Assembly (NCBI RefSeq): GCF_019429485.1 | Contig: NZ_JAHXZN010000001.1 | Location: 372,001 to 436,000 of the forward strand | Direction of reading: 5' to 3' | Source: Sphingomonas citri | GTDB lineage: Bacteria; Pseudomonadota; Alphaproteobacteria; Sphingomonadales; Sphingomonadaceae | DNA length: 64,000 nucleotides | Shown here: positions 49,290 to 59,010 of the stretch, piece after piece | Layout of the letters: every line of letters starts with the position of its first letter | Numbering within the stretch: position 1 is the first letter of the stretch | Position numbers and translations under genes: made by a program | Notes under the pieces: model-generated | What the model was told of the DNA's origin: nothing | Seen by the model: only the letters and a program-made list of their open reading frames with translations | Databases searched by the model: none

Positions 49290-49685
49290 TCAGCGCGCCA
49301 GCGGCACGCCGTTGTCGGCCGGCGCCGGGGCGGGCGCGGCGGCATTCGCCGGCTCACCCGCGAGCGGGACCTGCGCGGCGGCGTCGGGCTGAGTCGGCGC
49401 CGGCTGCTGCGTCTGCGCCGCGGGCACGCGCCGCTGCAGCGAGGTGTCGACCGAGACCGCGCCGCGGTGCGCCGCGATGAAGGCGAGCACGATGCTCATC
49501 ACCACGAAGATCCCAGCCAGCACCGAGGTGGCGCGCGTCAGGAAGTCCGCCGCGCCGCGCGCCGACATCAGCCCGGACGGGCTGCCCGACGAGGTCAGGC
49601 CGCCGCCTTCCGAGCGCTGCATCAGGATCACGGTGACGAGGGCAGCCGCGATGATGGCCTGGACGACGAGCAGGAAGGTGAACAT
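49290..49685 (-). CDS. secG: Preprotein translocase subunit SecG
   Basis: Small inner-membrane subunit of the Sec translocon. The 131-aa protein has two hydrophobic helices (FTFLLVVQAIIAAALVTVIL and ATSVLAGIFVVMSIVLAFIA) flanking the cytoplasmic loop MQRSEGGGLTSSGSPSGLMSARGA-like sequence typical of SecG. The C-terminal Pro/Ala/Gln-rich tail is characteristic of alphaproteobacterial versions. The ATG at 49685 is chosen; the in-frame extension upstream is not SecG-like. Confidence 0.93.
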   Translation of the reverse strand: MFTFLLVVQAIIAAALVTVILMQRSEGGGLTSSGSPSGLMSARGAADFLTRATSVLAGIFVVMSIVLAFIAAHRGAVSVDTSLQRRVPAAQTQQPAPTQPDAAAQVPLAGEPANAAAPAPAPADNGVPLAR

Positions 49686-49895
49686 GGGAGCGACGCGGGT
49701 CCGATACAGCGAGGGGCACGCGCGACCAGGTCGCGCACGCCGGATGGCGGGCACATAGGGGAGCGACGGGCGCGGATCAACCGCGCCGCTCGCCGCCGGA
49801 ACGGCACGATTTCGCCTCGCTAATTCGTGACATGGCTGAAACCAGCCGCGGGAGCGGGCGTTATTCTCGCACAAACCCGGAACGGACCGGGCGTG

Positions 49896-50285
49896 ATGCA
49901 GCGGGACGAGGACGTGGCAACATTGGCGCAACCCGAACTCAGTTCGTGGATGAACGCGCTGGTCGATTACGTGCGCTCGGGCGAGCCCGACCTCACCAAT
50001 CGCCAGATGGCGCTCCTCCTGGTCGTTTACTTGCGGCCCGGTCCGCATACCGTGCGCGGTCTGGCCCGCGTGCTCAACGTCTCCAAACCCGTGGTGACGC
50101 GCGCCTTGAACAGACTGGGTGCGCTCGGCTATCTGCGCCGCCAACGCGACGACAGCGACAAGCGCAACATCTTCGTCGCGCGTACATCCGAAGGGGCAGA
50201 TTTTCTTGAGGAGTTCGGCCAGTTCATCGGTGACGGCGACCACCCGCCCGCCCGCGCCGTCGGGCAGCAGCACGTCACCGCGTAG
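49896..50285 (+). CDS. MarR-family winged-helix regulator
   Basis: A 129-aa DNA-binding protein. The recognition region VRGLARVLNVSKPVVTRAL and the wing LGYLRRQRDDSDKRNIFVA are typical of MarR proteins. The likeliest start is the ATG at 49896 (MQRDEDVATLAQPELSSW). It lies 28 bp upstream of the SH3-domain gene and may regulate this local operon; no operator was identified. Confidence 0.85.
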   Translation: MQRDEDVATLAQPELSSWMNALVDYVRSGEPDLTNRQMALLLVVYLRPGPHTVRGLARVLNVSKPVVTRALNRLGALGYLRRQRDDSDKRNIFVARTSEGADFLEEFGQFIGDGDHPPARAVGQQHVTA

Positions 50286-50313
50286 CGGCTTCACGCTGAC
50301 GGGGCGGTCGCGT

Positions 50314-50592
50314 ATGCTCGATCCGCGCACCCATGCCGTGCGCGCCGACATCGCCGACGTCCGCCTCGCCGACCGCGTCTTCGCGCCGCATTATGCCGCG
50401 CCGCTGCGCCGTGCACTCGCCACGTCGGCGACGTTGCGCGAGTCCCGCGACCCTGCCTCGACGGCGCTGGCGGAGCTGCCCGCTGGGGCCGCGTTCGATC
50501 TGCTCGACCTCACCGGCGGCGTCGCCTGGGGGATCGCGGTGGACGCCAACCTCGTCGGCTATGTCGACGCCGCGACGGTAAGCGCGGCGTGA
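50314..50592 (+). CDS. SH3-like domain protein, stand-alone (N-terminal part of NlpC/P60-type proteins)
   Basis: A 92-aa protein matching the bacterial SH3 domain that usually precedes the NlpC/P60 peptidase in alphaproteobacterial enzymes: MLDPRTHAVRADIADVRLAD at the start, FDLLDLTGGVAWGIAVD and LVGYVDAATVSA at the end. The peptidase half is absent; the gene ends at its stop, which overlaps argC (GTGA). No signal peptide is seen. Either a genuine small SH3 protein or a remnant of a longer hydrolase. Confidence 0.72.
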   Translation: MLDPRTHAVRADIADVRLADRVFAPHYAAPLRRALATSATLRESRDPASTALAELPAGAAFDLLDLTGGVAWGIAVDANLVGYVDAATVSAA

Positions 50593-51518
50593 CGGTCTCG
50601 GTCTTCATCGACGGCGCCGCTGGCACCACCGGGCTGGAGATCCGCGAGCGGCTCGCGGGCCGCGGCGACGTCGCGCTGGTGACGATCGACGAGGTGCGTC
50701 GCAGGGACCACGCGGCGCGCGCCGAGGCGCTCAACGACGCCGATGTCGTGATCCTCTGCCTCCCAGACGACGCTGCGCGCGAGGCGGTGGCGATGATCGC
50801 AAACGATCGCACGCGAGTGATCGACGCCTCGACGGCGCATCGAGTCGCGCCGGACTGGACCTATGGTCTCGCCGAGTTGGAGCCCGATCAGGCCGATCGC
50901 ATCGCGTCGGCGCGTCTGGTCGCCAATCCGGGCTGCTATCCCACCGGTTTTCTCGCGTTGGTTCGTCCGCTCGTGCGCGCCGGGCTGCTTGCCGCCGATG
51001 CGCCGCTCAGCGTCAATGCCACTTCAGGCTATTCCGGCGGCGGCAAGGCGATGATCGCCGAGTTCGAGGGCGGCGAGGCGGCCACCGCTTTCCGCCCCTA
51101 TGCGCTGGCGCTCGCGCACAAGCATGTCGGCGAGATGACGCGGCACGCGGGGCTCACCGTCGCGCCGATCTTCCAGCCGGCGGTGGCGCGCACCTATCGC
51201 GGAATGGTGGTGCAGGTACCGCTCCACCTCAGCCAGCTCGCCCGCTCCTTCACGCTCAACGACCTCTCCGAGGTGCTGGCCGCTGCCTATGACGGCGAGC
51301 GCGTCGTCCGCTTCGCGCACGAGGCGGCGACCGTGGTGAAGATCGAGGACGACGCCGGGACCGATCGCATGACGCTGCGCGTCGTGGGCAACCAGGCCAG
51401 CGGCCAAGCCTTGCTGATCGCCACGCTCGACAATCTCGGCAAGGGCGCCGCCGGTGCGGCGGTGCAGAATCTCAATATCATGGCCGGCTTCGACCCCGTC
51501 GCCGGTCTGACCCTCTAG
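50589..51518 (+). CDS. argC: N-acetyl-gamma-glutamyl-phosphate reductase, type 2
   Basis: NADPH-dependent reduction of N-acetylglutamyl phosphate to the semialdehyde, in arginine synthesis. At 309 aa it is the shorter type 2 form. Visible: VFIDGAAGTTGLEIRERL (nucleotide loop), NPGCYPTGFLAL with the catalytic Cys, and NATSGYSGGGKAM. It starts with GTG at 50589 overlapping the SH3 gene stop. zwf follows 21 bp downstream. Confidence 0.95.
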   Translation: MTVSVFIDGAAGTTGLEIRERLAGRGDVALVTIDEVRRRDHAARAEALNDADVVILCLPDDAAREAVAMIANDRTRVIDASTAHRVAPDWTYGLAELEPDQADRIASARLVANPGCYPTGFLALVRPLVRAGLLAADAPLSVNATSGYSGGGKAMIAEFEGGEAATAFRPYALALAHKHVGEMTRHAGLTVAPIFQPAVARTYRGMVVQVPLHLSQLARSFTLNDLSEVLAAAYDGERVVRFAHEAATVVKIEDDAGTDRMTLRVVGNQASGQALLIATLDNLGKGAAGAAVQNLNIMAGFDPVAGLTL

Positions 51519-51539
51519 AAAGCGACGCAGGAGACTCAG

Positions 51540-53003
51540 ATGGAGCGCAATCCGGTGGGCAAGCTGCTGCTGTTCGGTGCGACCGGCGACCTCGCCAAGC
51601 GAATGCTGCTGCCCTCGCTCTACGGGCTGCACGCCGACGGGCTGCTGCCCGCCGGGCTGACGATCACCGGCTCGGCTCGCAGCGACCTCAACGACGACGC
51701 TTTCCGCGACGTCACGCGCAAGGCGCTCGACGAATTCCTCCCCGCGGACCGCAAGGACGCGGGCGCGATCGACAGCTTCCTCCAGCGGCTCCAGTTCCAG
51801 CCCGCCGACCTGTCGGACCCGAACAGCTTCCAGCCGCTCGCCGACAAGATCGGCGACGTGTCGAGCGGACTGGCGATCTATCTGTCCACCGCGCCCTCGC
51901 TGTTCGAACCCGCGGTGCGCGGGCTGGAGAGCGTCGGCCTCGCCGGCGACACGGTGCGGATCGGGCTGGAGAAGCCGCTCGGCTACGACCTCGAGTCGAG
52001 CCGCGAGATCAACGACACCGTCGCCTCCGCCTTCCCCGAGGACCGGATCTTCCGGATCGATCACTATCTCGGCAAGGAGACGGTGCAGAACATCCTGGCG
52101 CTGCGCTTCGGCAACTCGATGTTCGAGCCGATCTGGAACGCGACGGGCATCGACAATGTCCAGATCACGATCGCGGAGACGGTCGGGCTCGAGGATCGCG
52201 CCGGTTACTACGAAGGCGCTGGCGCGCTGCGCGACATGGTGGCCAATCACGTGCTCCAGCTCGTCGCGCTGATCGCGATGGAGCCGCCGGCGCTGTATGA
52301 CGGCACCGCGATCCGCGACGAGAAGGCCAAGGTGTTCCGCTCGCTGCGCCACATGAAGCCGGAGGAGGTGCAGGGCTATACCGTCACCGGCCAGTATGAG
52401 GAGGGCGCGGTCAGCGGCAAGGTCGTGCGCGGCTACGATTCCGAGCTCGGCTACGACAGCGATGTCGAGACCTTCGTCGCGATCAAGGCGTTCGTCGACA
52501 ATTGGCGCTGGCAGGGCGTGCCCTTCTACCTGCGCACCGGCAAGCGCATGGCCAAGCGCCGCAGCGAGATCGCGATCCAGTTCAAGCCGGTGCCGCACTC
52601 GATGTTCTCGGGGCGGGGCGGGCTGCTCCAGCCCAACAAGCTGATCATCCGACTCCAGCCCGAGGAATATATCCAGCTGCTGGTGATGACCAAGGAGCCG
52701 GGGCTCGACCGCGAGGGGATCAAGCTGCGCGAGGTGCCGCTCAACCTGAGCCTCGACGCGCAGTTCGCGGGTTCGCGCCGGCGCATCGCCTATGAGCGGC
52801 TGCTGCTCGACCTGATCGAGGGCGACCAGACTCTGTTCGTCCGCCGCGACGAGGTCGAGGCGCAGTGGCGCTGGATCGATGCGATCCGCGCCGGCTGGGC
52901 CGCTGCGCAGACCAAGCCGAAACATTATGCGGCCGGTACCTGGGGCCCCGCCGGCGCGATCGCACTGACCGAGCGCGACGGCGTGAGCTGGCACGACGAC
53001 TGA
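51540..53003 (+). CDS. zwf: Glucose-6-phosphate 1-dehydrogenase
   Basis: Oxidises glucose 6-phosphate to 6-phosphogluconolactone, first step of the Entner-Doudoroff and oxidative pentose routes. The 487-aa protein has the dinucleotide loop LLLFGATGDLAKRM, the substrate motif RIDHYLGKETVQN and the C-terminal TGKRMAKRRSEIAIQFK. An AGGAGA sequence precedes the ATG at 51540. The next gene, pgl, lies beyond a 363-bp repeat-filled gap. Confidence 0.97.
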   Translation: MERNPVGKLLLFGATGDLAKRMLLPSLYGLHADGLLPAGLTITGSARSDLNDDAFRDVTRKALDEFLPADRKDAGAIDSFLQRLQFQPADLSDPNSFQPLADKIGDVSSGLAIYLSTAPSLFEPAVRGLESVGLAGDTVRIGLEKPLGYDLESSREINDTVASAFPEDRIFRIDHYLGKETVQNILALRFGNSMFEPIWNATGIDNVQITIAETVGLEDRAGYYEGAGALRDMVANHVLQLVALIAMEPPALYDGTAIRDEKAKVFRSLRHMKPEEVQGYTVTGQYEEGAVSGKVVRGYDSELGYDSDVETFVAIKAFVDNWRWQGVPFYLRTGKRMAKRRSEIAIQFKPVPHSMFSGRGGLLQPNKLIIRLQPEEYIQLLVMTKEPGLDREGIKLREVPLNLSLDAQFAGSRRRIAYERLLLDLIEGDQTLFVRRDEVEAQWRWIDAIRAGWAAAQTKPKHYAAGTWGPAGAIALTERDGVSWHDD

Positions 53004-53013
53004 GACTGGCCGT

Positions 53014-53087
53014 GTTCCTGCGGACGCAGGAACCCAGGGTTTTAGGCCGGCGCGCCCATGACCCTGGGCTTCCGCCTGCGCAGGAGC
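53014..53087. repeat. REP-like inverted pair, family 'TTCCTGCG..GCAGGAACCCAGGGT'
   Basis: Left arm TTCCTGCGGACGCAGGAA followed by CCCAGGGT; right arm ACCCTGGG followed by CTTCCGCCTGCGCAGGAG. Another tail-to-tail hairpin pair with a distinct sequence, between zwf and pgl. Confidence 0.75.
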
Positions 53088-53106
53088 AAGCGGCGCTGAC
53101 ATAGCT

Positions 53107-53201
53107 ACCGCCCCGGCGTACGCCGGGGCTCAGGTGGGAAGGCCGCGCTGAGACTCACCAACACCTACCCAACTGGACCCCGACGTTCGCCGGGGAGGTG
53201 G
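53107..53201. repeat. REP-like inverted pair, family 'CCCCGGCG..CGCCGGGG-CAGGTG'
   Basis: Left arm CCCCGGCGTACGCCGGGG then CTCAGGTGGGAAGG; right arm CAACTGGA then CCCCGACGTTCGCCGGGG, then AGGTGG. Placed directly after the TTCCTGCG pair. The remaining ~165 bp up to pgl contain no recognisable gene or promoter. Confidence 0.8.
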
Positions 53202-53366
53202 CTTGCTGGGGAGGGCCGCTCACCAATGGACAACCCTGCCCTCGTCCCGCTCACCGCATTGCTCGGTTGACCTGACCGAACTTCCTGCGAAAGCAGGGCG
53301 ACGACCCTGCCGGCGCGTACCCGCGCGGCGACCAGCGCGACCCCGAGCGTCGCGACGGAGAGAGAC

Positions 53367-54071
53367 ATGACCGAGATCGAATGGTGGGAATATGACGACG
53401 CGGCCGAGCTGGCCGACGCGGTCGCGGGCGACATCCAGTTCGTCATCGAGAGCGCGATCGACGCGCGCGGCTCGGCGGTGATCGCGCTGGCGGGCGGCAA
53501 GACTCCCCTGCCCGCCTATGAGAAGCTGGCCCAGGCCAAGCTCGACTGGAAGCGCGTGACCATCATCCCCGGCGACGAGCGCATCGTCCCGCTGGGCGAC
53601 CCGCTCTCCAACGTCACCGCGCTGGGCAAGATCTTCATCCCCAAGGGCGCACGCGTGATGCCGATCGTGCCCAAAGCGACCGACGATTATAAGGCAGCGG
53701 GCCGCTCCGCCGACGCGCTGATGCAGGACCTGCACTGGCCGCTCGACCTATGCCTGCTCGGCGTCGGCGGCGACGGCCACACCGCCTCGATCTTCCCAGG
53801 ACCCGATTATGACGAGGCGCTCAACGGACCCAAGGAGCGCCGCGCGCTCGGCGTGATGCCCGATCCGCTGCCGCCCGAGGCGCCGGTGGCGCGAGTCACG
53901 CTCAGCCGTCAGGCGATCGCCACCGCGCGCGCGCTGATGATCGCGGTGGCCGGCGACGCCAAGCGCAAGGTGATCGAGGACGCCATCAAGGAGGGCGCTG
54001 GCTCGCCCTATCCGATCGGCCGCGTGCTCGCCGACGTCGAGCTGCCCGTCGACATCCACTGGGCCGCCTGA
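53367..54071 (+). CDS. pgl: 6-phosphogluconolactonase
   Basis: Hydrolyses 6-phosphogluconolactone to 6-phosphogluconate. The 234-aa protein has VIALAGGKTPLPAYEKL, IIPGDERIVPLGDPLSN and LLGVGGDGHTASIFPG, the three diagnostic glucosamine-isomerase/6PGL motifs. The ATG at 53367 is preceded by GGAGAGAG. It lies between zwf and edd in pathway order. Confidence 0.96.
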   Translation: MTEIEWWEYDDAAELADAVAGDIQFVIESAIDARGSAVIALAGGKTPLPAYEKLAQAKLDWKRVTIIPGDERIVPLGDPLSNVTALGKIFIPKGARVMPIVPKATDDYKAAGRSADALMQDLHWPLDLCLLGVGGDGHTASIFPGPDYDEALNGPKERRALGVMPDPLPPEAPVARVTLSRQAIATARALMIAVAGDAKRKVIEDAIKEGAGSPYPIGRVLADVELPVDIHWAA

Positions 54072-54080
54072 GCCGCCAAC

Positions 54081-54092
54081 GAATACGTATTC
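54081..54092. promoter_or_regulatory. Perfect 12-bp palindrome between pgl and edd
   Basis: GAATACGTATTC. An AT-rich perfect palindrome in a 70% GC context, 86 bp upstream of edd; a regulator site is possible but no known motif is matched. Confidence 0.25.
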
Positions 54093-54177
54093 CGACCTCG
54101 CGGGACTTGAGTGCGGCAGGCCCCTGCCGCACAACCGCGCCGCCGCGCGACGACCCGCCCGAGCCGAAAGTAGCAGC

Positions 54178-55992
54178 ATGAATCCAGCCGTCAGCGCCGT
54201 CACCGACCGGATCATCGAGCGCTCGCGCCCGACCCGCCAGGCGTATCTCTCGCTGATCGAGCGCGAGCGCGACGGCTGGATCGGGCGTCCGCGGCTCGGC
54301 TGCGCCAATCTCGCGCATGCCTATGCCGGCACGCCCGAGGACCGCGAGGCGATGACGACACGGCACGAGGCGATGAACATCGGCCTCGTCACCGCCTACA
54401 ACGACATGCTCTCGGCGCACGCGGTCTATTACCGCTACCCCGAGCAGATGAAGGTGTGGGCGCGCGAGGTCGGCGCCACCGCGCAGGTCGCGGGCGGCGT
54501 GCCCGCGATGTGCGACGGCGTGACGCAGGGCTATGCCGGCATGGAGCTGTCGCTGTTCAGCCGCGACACGATCGCGCTCAGCACCGCGGTGGCGCTGAGC
54601 CACGGCACATTCGAGGGCGCCGCGTTGCTCGGCATCTGCGACAAGATCGTCCCCGGGCTGCTGATGGGCGCGCTGCGCTTCGGCCACCTGCCGATGATCC
54701 TGATCCCCGGTGGGCCGATGCCCTCGGGCCTGCCCAACAAGGCCAAGGCGGCGGTGCGCGAGCGCTTCGCCGAGGGCCAGGCGACGCGCGACGAGCTGCT
54801 CGACGCCGAGATCCAGGCGTATCACACGCAGGGCACCTGCACCTTCTACGGCACCGCCAACACCAACCAGATGATGATGGAGGTGATGGGCCTGCACATG
54901 CCGGGTGCCGCCTTCGTCAATCCCGGCACCAAGCTGCGCCAGGAGCTGACCCGCGCCGCGGTCCACCGGCTCGCCGCGATCGGCGTGCACGGCGACGATT
55001 ACCGCCCGCTCGGCGCCTGCGTCGACGAGAAAGCGATCGTGAACGCCGCGGTCGGACTGCTCGCCACCGGCGGTTCGACCAACCACCTGCTCCATCTGCC
55101 CGCGATCGCGCGCGCCGCGGGCATCGTGATCGACTGGGAGGATTTCGACCGGCTCTCCGCCGCGGTGCCGACCGTCGCAAGAGTCTATCCCAACGGCTCG
55201 GCCGACGTGAACGCGTTCGAGGCGGCAGGCGGCATGCCGTTCGTGATCCGCGAGCTGATCGGCGCGGGCTATCTCCACCGCGACCTGATGACCGTAGCGG
55301 GCGACGATCTCTCCGCCTACGGCGAGCGCCCGGTGATCGAGGGCGAGCAGCTGACGTGGCAGCCGGTCCCGGCGAGCGGCGACGAGACGATCCTGCGCCC
55401 CGCCGACCGGCCCTTCTCGCCCGACGGTGGGATGCGCATCCTCCAGGGCAATATCGGCCGCGCCTGCATCAAGGTGTCCGCAGTCGAGCGCGGGCGCTGG
55501 GTGGTCGAGGCGCCCGCGCGAGTCTTCGCCGACCAGCTCGAGGTGCTCGCCGCCTTCCGCAACGGCGAGCTCGAACGCGACGTGGTCGTGGTGGTCCGCT
55601 TCCAGGGTCCGCGTGCCAACGGCATGCCGGAGCTGCACAAGCTGACCCCGCCGCTGGGCGTGTTGCAGAACCGCGGCTTCAAGGTGGCGCTCGTCACCGA
55701 CGGGCGCATGTCGGGCGCGAGCGGCAAGGTGCCGTGCGCGATCCACTGCTCGCCCGAGGCGCTCGGCGGTGGCGCGATCGGGCTGATCCGCGACGGCGAT
55801 CTGATCCGGGTCGACGCCGAGGCGGGCACGCTCACCGCGCTGGTCGACGCCGACGAATGGGCGGCGCGCGCGCCCGCCGCGGCGCCCCCGCCCGCCAGCG
55901 GCATGGGACGCGAGCTGTTCGGCCTGTTTCGCGGGCTGGCCGACGAGGCGGAGAAAGGTGCCAGCGCGATACTGGCGGGCGCCGGATTGTAG
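54178..55992 (+). CDS. edd: 6-phosphogluconate dehydratase
   Basis: Dehydrates 6-phosphogluconate to KDPG, the defining Entner-Doudoroff step. The 604-aa IlvD/Edd-family protein has cysteines for an iron-sulfur cluster in [17 protein letters not shown] and LLGICDKIV, and the motifs [19 protein letters not shown] and [12 protein letters not shown]. The length matches Edd rather than IlvD. Confidence 0.96.
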   Translation: MNPAVSAVTDRIIERSRPTRQAYLSLIERERDGWIGRPRLGCANLAHAYAGTPEDREAMTTRHEAMNIGLVTAYNDMLSAHAVYYRYPEQMKVWAREVGATAQVAGGVPAMCDGVTQGYAGMELSLFSRDTIALSTAVALSHGTFEGAALLGICDKIVPGLLMGALRFGHLPMILIPGGPMPSGLPNKAKAAVRERFAEGQATRDELLDAEIQAYHTQGTCTFYGTANTNQMMMEVMGLHMPGAAFVNPGTKLRQELTRAAVHRLAAIGVHGDDYRPLGACVDEKAIVNAAVGLLATGGSTNHLLHLPAIARAAGIVIDWEDFDRLSAAVPTVARVYPNGSADVNAFEAAGGMPFVIRELIGAGYLHRDLMTVAGDDLSAYGERPVIEGEQLTWQPVPASGDETILRPADRPFSPDGGMRILQGNIGRACIKVSAVERGRWVVEAPARVFADQLEVLAAFRNGELERDVVVVVRFQGPRANGMPELHKLTPPLGVLQNRGFKVALVTDGRMSGASGKVPCAIHCSPEALGGGAIGLIRDGDLIRVDAEAGTLTALVDADEWAARAPAAAPPPASGMGRELFGLFRGLADEAEKGASAILAGAGL

Positions 55993-56001
55993 TAGCGAAG
56001 G

Positions 56002-56024
56002 ACCCTCTCCCGCGGGAAGAGGGT
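56002..56024. repeat. Hairpin between edd and glk
   Basis: ACCCTCTCCCGCGGGAAGAGGGT: a 10-bp stem with one bulged A, resembling the gaccctctcccg REP-type units of sphingomonads. Lies in the 101-bp edd-glk gap. Confidence 0.45.
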
Positions 56025-56093
56025 CGCGAGCGCGGTACCGCGACACGCATCACGGTGACCGGCGGCCCGCGCGGCGGGGAGAGGGAGAAGAGC

Positions 56094-57059
56094 ATGCAGA
56101 TCGTATCGGTGGACATCGGCGGCACCCACGCCCGCTTCGCGATCGCCGAGGTCGACAAGGGCCGCGTCCAGTCGCTCGGCGAGCCGGTGACGCTCAAGAC
56201 CGCCGAGCACGCCAGCCTGCAGACCGCCTATGAGGCGTTCCGCGCGCGCCAGGGCGGCACGCTGCCCCCCGCCGCCGCGATCGCGGTGGCCTCGCCTATC
56301 ACCGGCGACGTCATCCGCCTGACCAACAATCCCTGGGTGATCCGCCCCTCGCTGATCCCCGAGCGGCTCGGCGCCGAGCAATGGACGATCATCAACGACT
56401 TCGGCGCGATCGGCCATGCCGTGGCGCAGCTGCCCGCGGGCGATTTCGAGCATCTCTGCGGCCCCGACACCGACCTGCCGGGCGACGGCGTCACCACCGT
56501 CTGCGGCCCGGGCACGGGCCTGGGCGTGGCGCAGGTGTTCAAGCGCGACGGGCGCTATTGGGTACTGCCGACCGAGGGCGGGCACATGGACTATGCCCCG
56601 CTCGACGGCATCGAGGACGCTATCCTCAAGCGGCTGCGCAAGACCTACACGCGCGTCTCCGCCGAGCGCATCGTCGCCGGCCCCGGCATCGTGGCGATCT
56701 ACGAGACGCTCGCCGAGCTCGAGGGCCGCGCGGTGCTGCGTCGCGACGACAAGGCGATCTGGACCGAGGCGCTGGACGGTACCGACTCGATCGCGCTCGC
56801 CGCGCTCGACCGCTTCTGCCTCGCGCTCGGAGCGGTGGCGGGCGATCTCGCGCTGGCGCAGGGCGCACAGGGCGTGGTGATCGCGGGCGGGCTCGGGCTG
56901 CGGATCAAGGACAAATTGCTGCGCTCGGGCTTCGACCAGCGCTTCGTCTCCAAGGGCCGGTTCCAGTCGATGATGGCGGCGATCCCGGTCAAGCTCATCA
57001 CCCATCCCCAGCCCGGCCTGTTCGGCGCCGCGGCGGCTTTCGCGCAGGAGCATCAGTGA
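56094..57059 (+). CDS. glk: Glucokinase
   Basis: Phosphorylates intracellular glucose to glucose 6-phosphate, the substrate of Zwf. The 321-aa protein is of the bacterial Glk (PF02685) type: [17 protein letters not shown] (phosphate loop), [11 protein letters not shown], and [24 protein letters not shown] precedes the ATG at 56094. eda begins four bases after its stop. Confidence 0.95.
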   Translation: MQIVSVDIGGTHARFAIAEVDKGRVQSLGEPVTLKTAEHASLQTAYEAFRARQGGTLPPAAAIAVASPITGDVIRLTNNPWVIRPSLIPERLGAEQWTIINDFGAIGHAVAQLPAGDFEHLCGPDTDLPGDGVTTVCGPGTGLGVAQVFKRDGRYWVLPTEGGHMDYAPLDGIEDAILKRLRKTYTRVSAERIVAGPGIVAIYETLAELEGRAVLRRDDKAIWTEALDGTDSIALAALDRFCLALGAVAGDLALAQGAQGVVIAGGLGLRIKDKLLRSGFDQRFVSKGRFQSMMAAIPVKLITHPQPGLFGAAAAFAQEHQ

Positions 57060-57063
57060 GACC

Positions 57064-57669
57064 ATGAGCGATATCGAAACCGTGATGCGCACCAGCCCGG
57101 TGATCCCGGTGCTGGTGATCAAGGACGCCGCGCAGGCGCGCGGGCTGGCCGAGGCGCTGGTCGCCGGCGGGCTCAAGGTGCTGGAGGTGACGCTGCGCAC
57201 CCCCGCCGCGCTCGACGCGATCCGCGCGATGAAGGAAGTGCCCGGCGCGATCGTCGGCGCGGGCACCGTCGTCACCGCCGAGCAGGTGGCGCAGGTGAAG
57301 GACGCGGGCGCCGAGTTCATCGTCTCGCCGGGCCTGTCGCAGAAGCTGGGCGAGACCATCCAGGCGAGCGGCATCCCGTGGCTCCCCGGCGTCGCCACCG
57401 CGGGCGACATCATGCGTGGGCTCGACATGGGCCTGTCGCACTTCAAGTTCTTCCCGGCCGAGACGAGCGGCGGGATCAAGGCGCTCAAGGCGCTGGCGGC
57501 GCCCTTCTACCGGTGCCGCTTCTGCCCCACCGGCGGCATCACCGAGGCGAGCGCGCCCGATTGGCTCGCGCTCGATCCGGTGCTGTGCGTCGGCGGCAGC
57601 TGGGTGACCGAAGGCACTTTGCCAGAGATCGAGGCGCGCGCGCGCGCGGCGGCGGGGCTGGCACGATAG
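57064..57669 (+). CDS. eda: 2-dehydro-3-deoxyphosphogluconate (KDPG) aldolase
   Basis: Splits KDPG into pyruvate and glyceraldehyde 3-phosphate. The 201-aa TIM-barrel protein has [21 protein letters not shown], and [14 protein letters not shown], where the Lys forms the Schiff base. [18 protein letters not shown] follows. Last gene of zwf-pgl-edd-glk-eda. Confidence 0.96.
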   Translation: MSDIETVMRTSPVIPVLVIKDAAQARGLAEALVAGGLKVLEVTLRTPAALDAIRAMKEVPGAIVGAGTVVTAEQVAQVKDAGAEFIVSPGLSQKLGETIQASGIPWLPGVATAGDIMRGLDMGLSHFKFFPAETSGGIKALKALAAPFYRCRFCPTGGITEASAPDWLALDPVLCVGGSWVTEGTLPEIEARARAAAGLAR

Positions 57670-57734
57670 GGCCGTCTGGGGGGTGGCGTTAGGCGCGAGC
57701 CACGGTCGCAGCGAACTACCCCGCCACCACTCCT

Positions 57735-57767
57735 GCCGTCATTCCGGAACAAGTCCAGGATGACGGC
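57735..57767. repeat. REP-like unit, family 'GTCATCCCGGA'
   Basis: GCCGTCATTCCGGA-ACAAG-TCCAGGATGACGGC: a single hairpin with matching outer GCCGTCAT/ATGACGGC arms, in the convergent gap between eda and leucine dehydrogenase. It may act in transcript ending for either gene. Confidence 0.75.
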
Positions 57768-57864
57768 AGTGAGAGCGAAGGTCCCACCCGCCACGGAGTG
57801 TCTCGTGCCCACCTGAGCCGCCTATCATCCGCGCCGCATCGGACGTCAGCGGCGCGCCTTGCCC

Positions 57865-58917
57865 TCACTCGCGCCCGATCAGCCGCCGCGCGATACGGTC
57901 CGCCACCTCCGCGGTGGGGTCACCCGTCGCCGCGGCCTCGTCCCACACCTGATCGAGCCGGCCCGGGATCTGCGCGATCCGCGCCATGACCTCGGCCTCA
58001 TCGCCGTGGCCGAGATACTCGAGCCCGACATTGATGATCCCGCCCGCGTTGATGACGTAATCGGGCGCGTAGACCACGCCCGCGTCATGGAGACGCCGCC
58101 CGTCCGCCGCGGTGGCGAGCTGGTTGTTGGCGCCGCCCGCGACGATCTTCGCCTTGAGCGCAGGAATAGACTGTTCCGTCAGGATCGCGCCGAGCGCGTT
58201 GGGGCTGACGATGTCGACATCGGCGCTCAGGATCGCCTCTGGCGCGACCACGGTCGCGCCCAGTTCGGCCGCGAGCCGCTCGGCGCGCGCCTGGTCGACG
58301 TCGGCGAGCGTCAGCACCGCGCCGTCGCGCGCGAGCAACTTGGCGAGCCCGCCGCCGACCGAGCCGAGACCCTGAATCGCGACCCGCACGCCGCGCACGT
58401 CGTCGCTGCCGAGCCCGCGCTTGGCGGCGGCGCGAACGCCTAGATAAACGCCATGCGCGGTGTACGGCCCGGGATCGCCGCCCGCCGCGCCTTGCGCCAC
58501 CGGCAGGCCGGAGACGTAGCGCGTTTCCTCGGCAATCACCTTCATCCGCGCCTCGGACATGCCGACGTCCTCGGCGGTGACGTAGCGTCCGCCCAGCGAC
58601 TCGACCGCGCGGCCGAAGGCGCGCAGCTGCGCCTCGCTGATCGTCTCGCCCGGTCGCGACGCGAGCACCACGCCCTTGCCGCCGCCCAGCGCCAGACCCG
58701 CCATCGCGTTCTTGTAGCTCATCCCGCGCGACAGTCGCAGCGCGTCGGTCAGCGCGCGCGAATCATCGGCATAATGCCAGAAGCGCACCCCGCCCGCCGC
58801 GGGCCCGAGCGCGGTGGAATGGACCGCGACCGCCGCCTTGAGCCCGGAAGCCGGGTCGGCGAACAGGTGAAGCCCTTCATGGGCGTCGAAATCGGGATAG
58901 TCCCACAGCGAGGTCAT
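57865..58917 (-). CDS. Leucine dehydrogenase (Glu/Leu/Phe/Val dehydrogenase family)
   Basis: NAD-dependent oxidative deamination of leucine (and valine, isoleucine) to the 2-oxo acid. The 350-aa protein has the glycine-rich substrate loop GLALGGGKGVVL with catalytic Lys, TAEDVGMSEARM, and the NAD motif VAIQGLGSVGGGLAKLLA. The ATG at 58917 is chosen because GGAGG lies four bases upstream; a GTG one codon earlier is closer to that site. It would feed the leucine pathway of the ivd-mcc operon. Confidence 0.92.
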   Translation of the reverse strand: MTSLWDYPDFDAHEGLHLFADPASGLKAAVAVHSTALGPAAGGVRFWHYADDSRALTDALRLSRGMSYKNAMAGLALGGGKGVVLASRPGETISEAQLRAFGRAVESLGGRYVTAEDVGMSEARMKVIAEETRYVSGLPVAQGAAGGDPGPYTAHGVYLGVRAAAKRGLGSDDVRGVRVAIQGLGSVGGGLAKLLARDGAVLTLADVDQARAERLAAELGATVVAPEAILSADVDIVSPNALGAILTEQSIPALKAKIVAGGANNQLATAADGRRLHDAGVVYAPDYVINAGGIINVGLEYLGHGDEAEVMARIAQIPGRLDQVWDEAAATGDPTAEVADRIARRLIGRE

Positions 58918-59010
58918 CACGCCTCCGTCAAGCGCAGCAGAATATTACCGCGAAGCGCAATATTCGTAGCCGGCGGCCGACGCCAGCGCGAAATGCAGAT
59001 GAGGGAGAAA

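Noticed and set aside
53014..53201. Closely spaced palindromes that might be a CRISPR array
   Set aside because: The units are inverted, not direct repeats, and there are no equal-length unique spacers or cas genes anywhere in the window.
51024..56046. Minus-strand frames of about 690 codons opposite zwf and edd
   Set aside because: Shadow frames of two clearly identified enzymes; repetitive charged composition.
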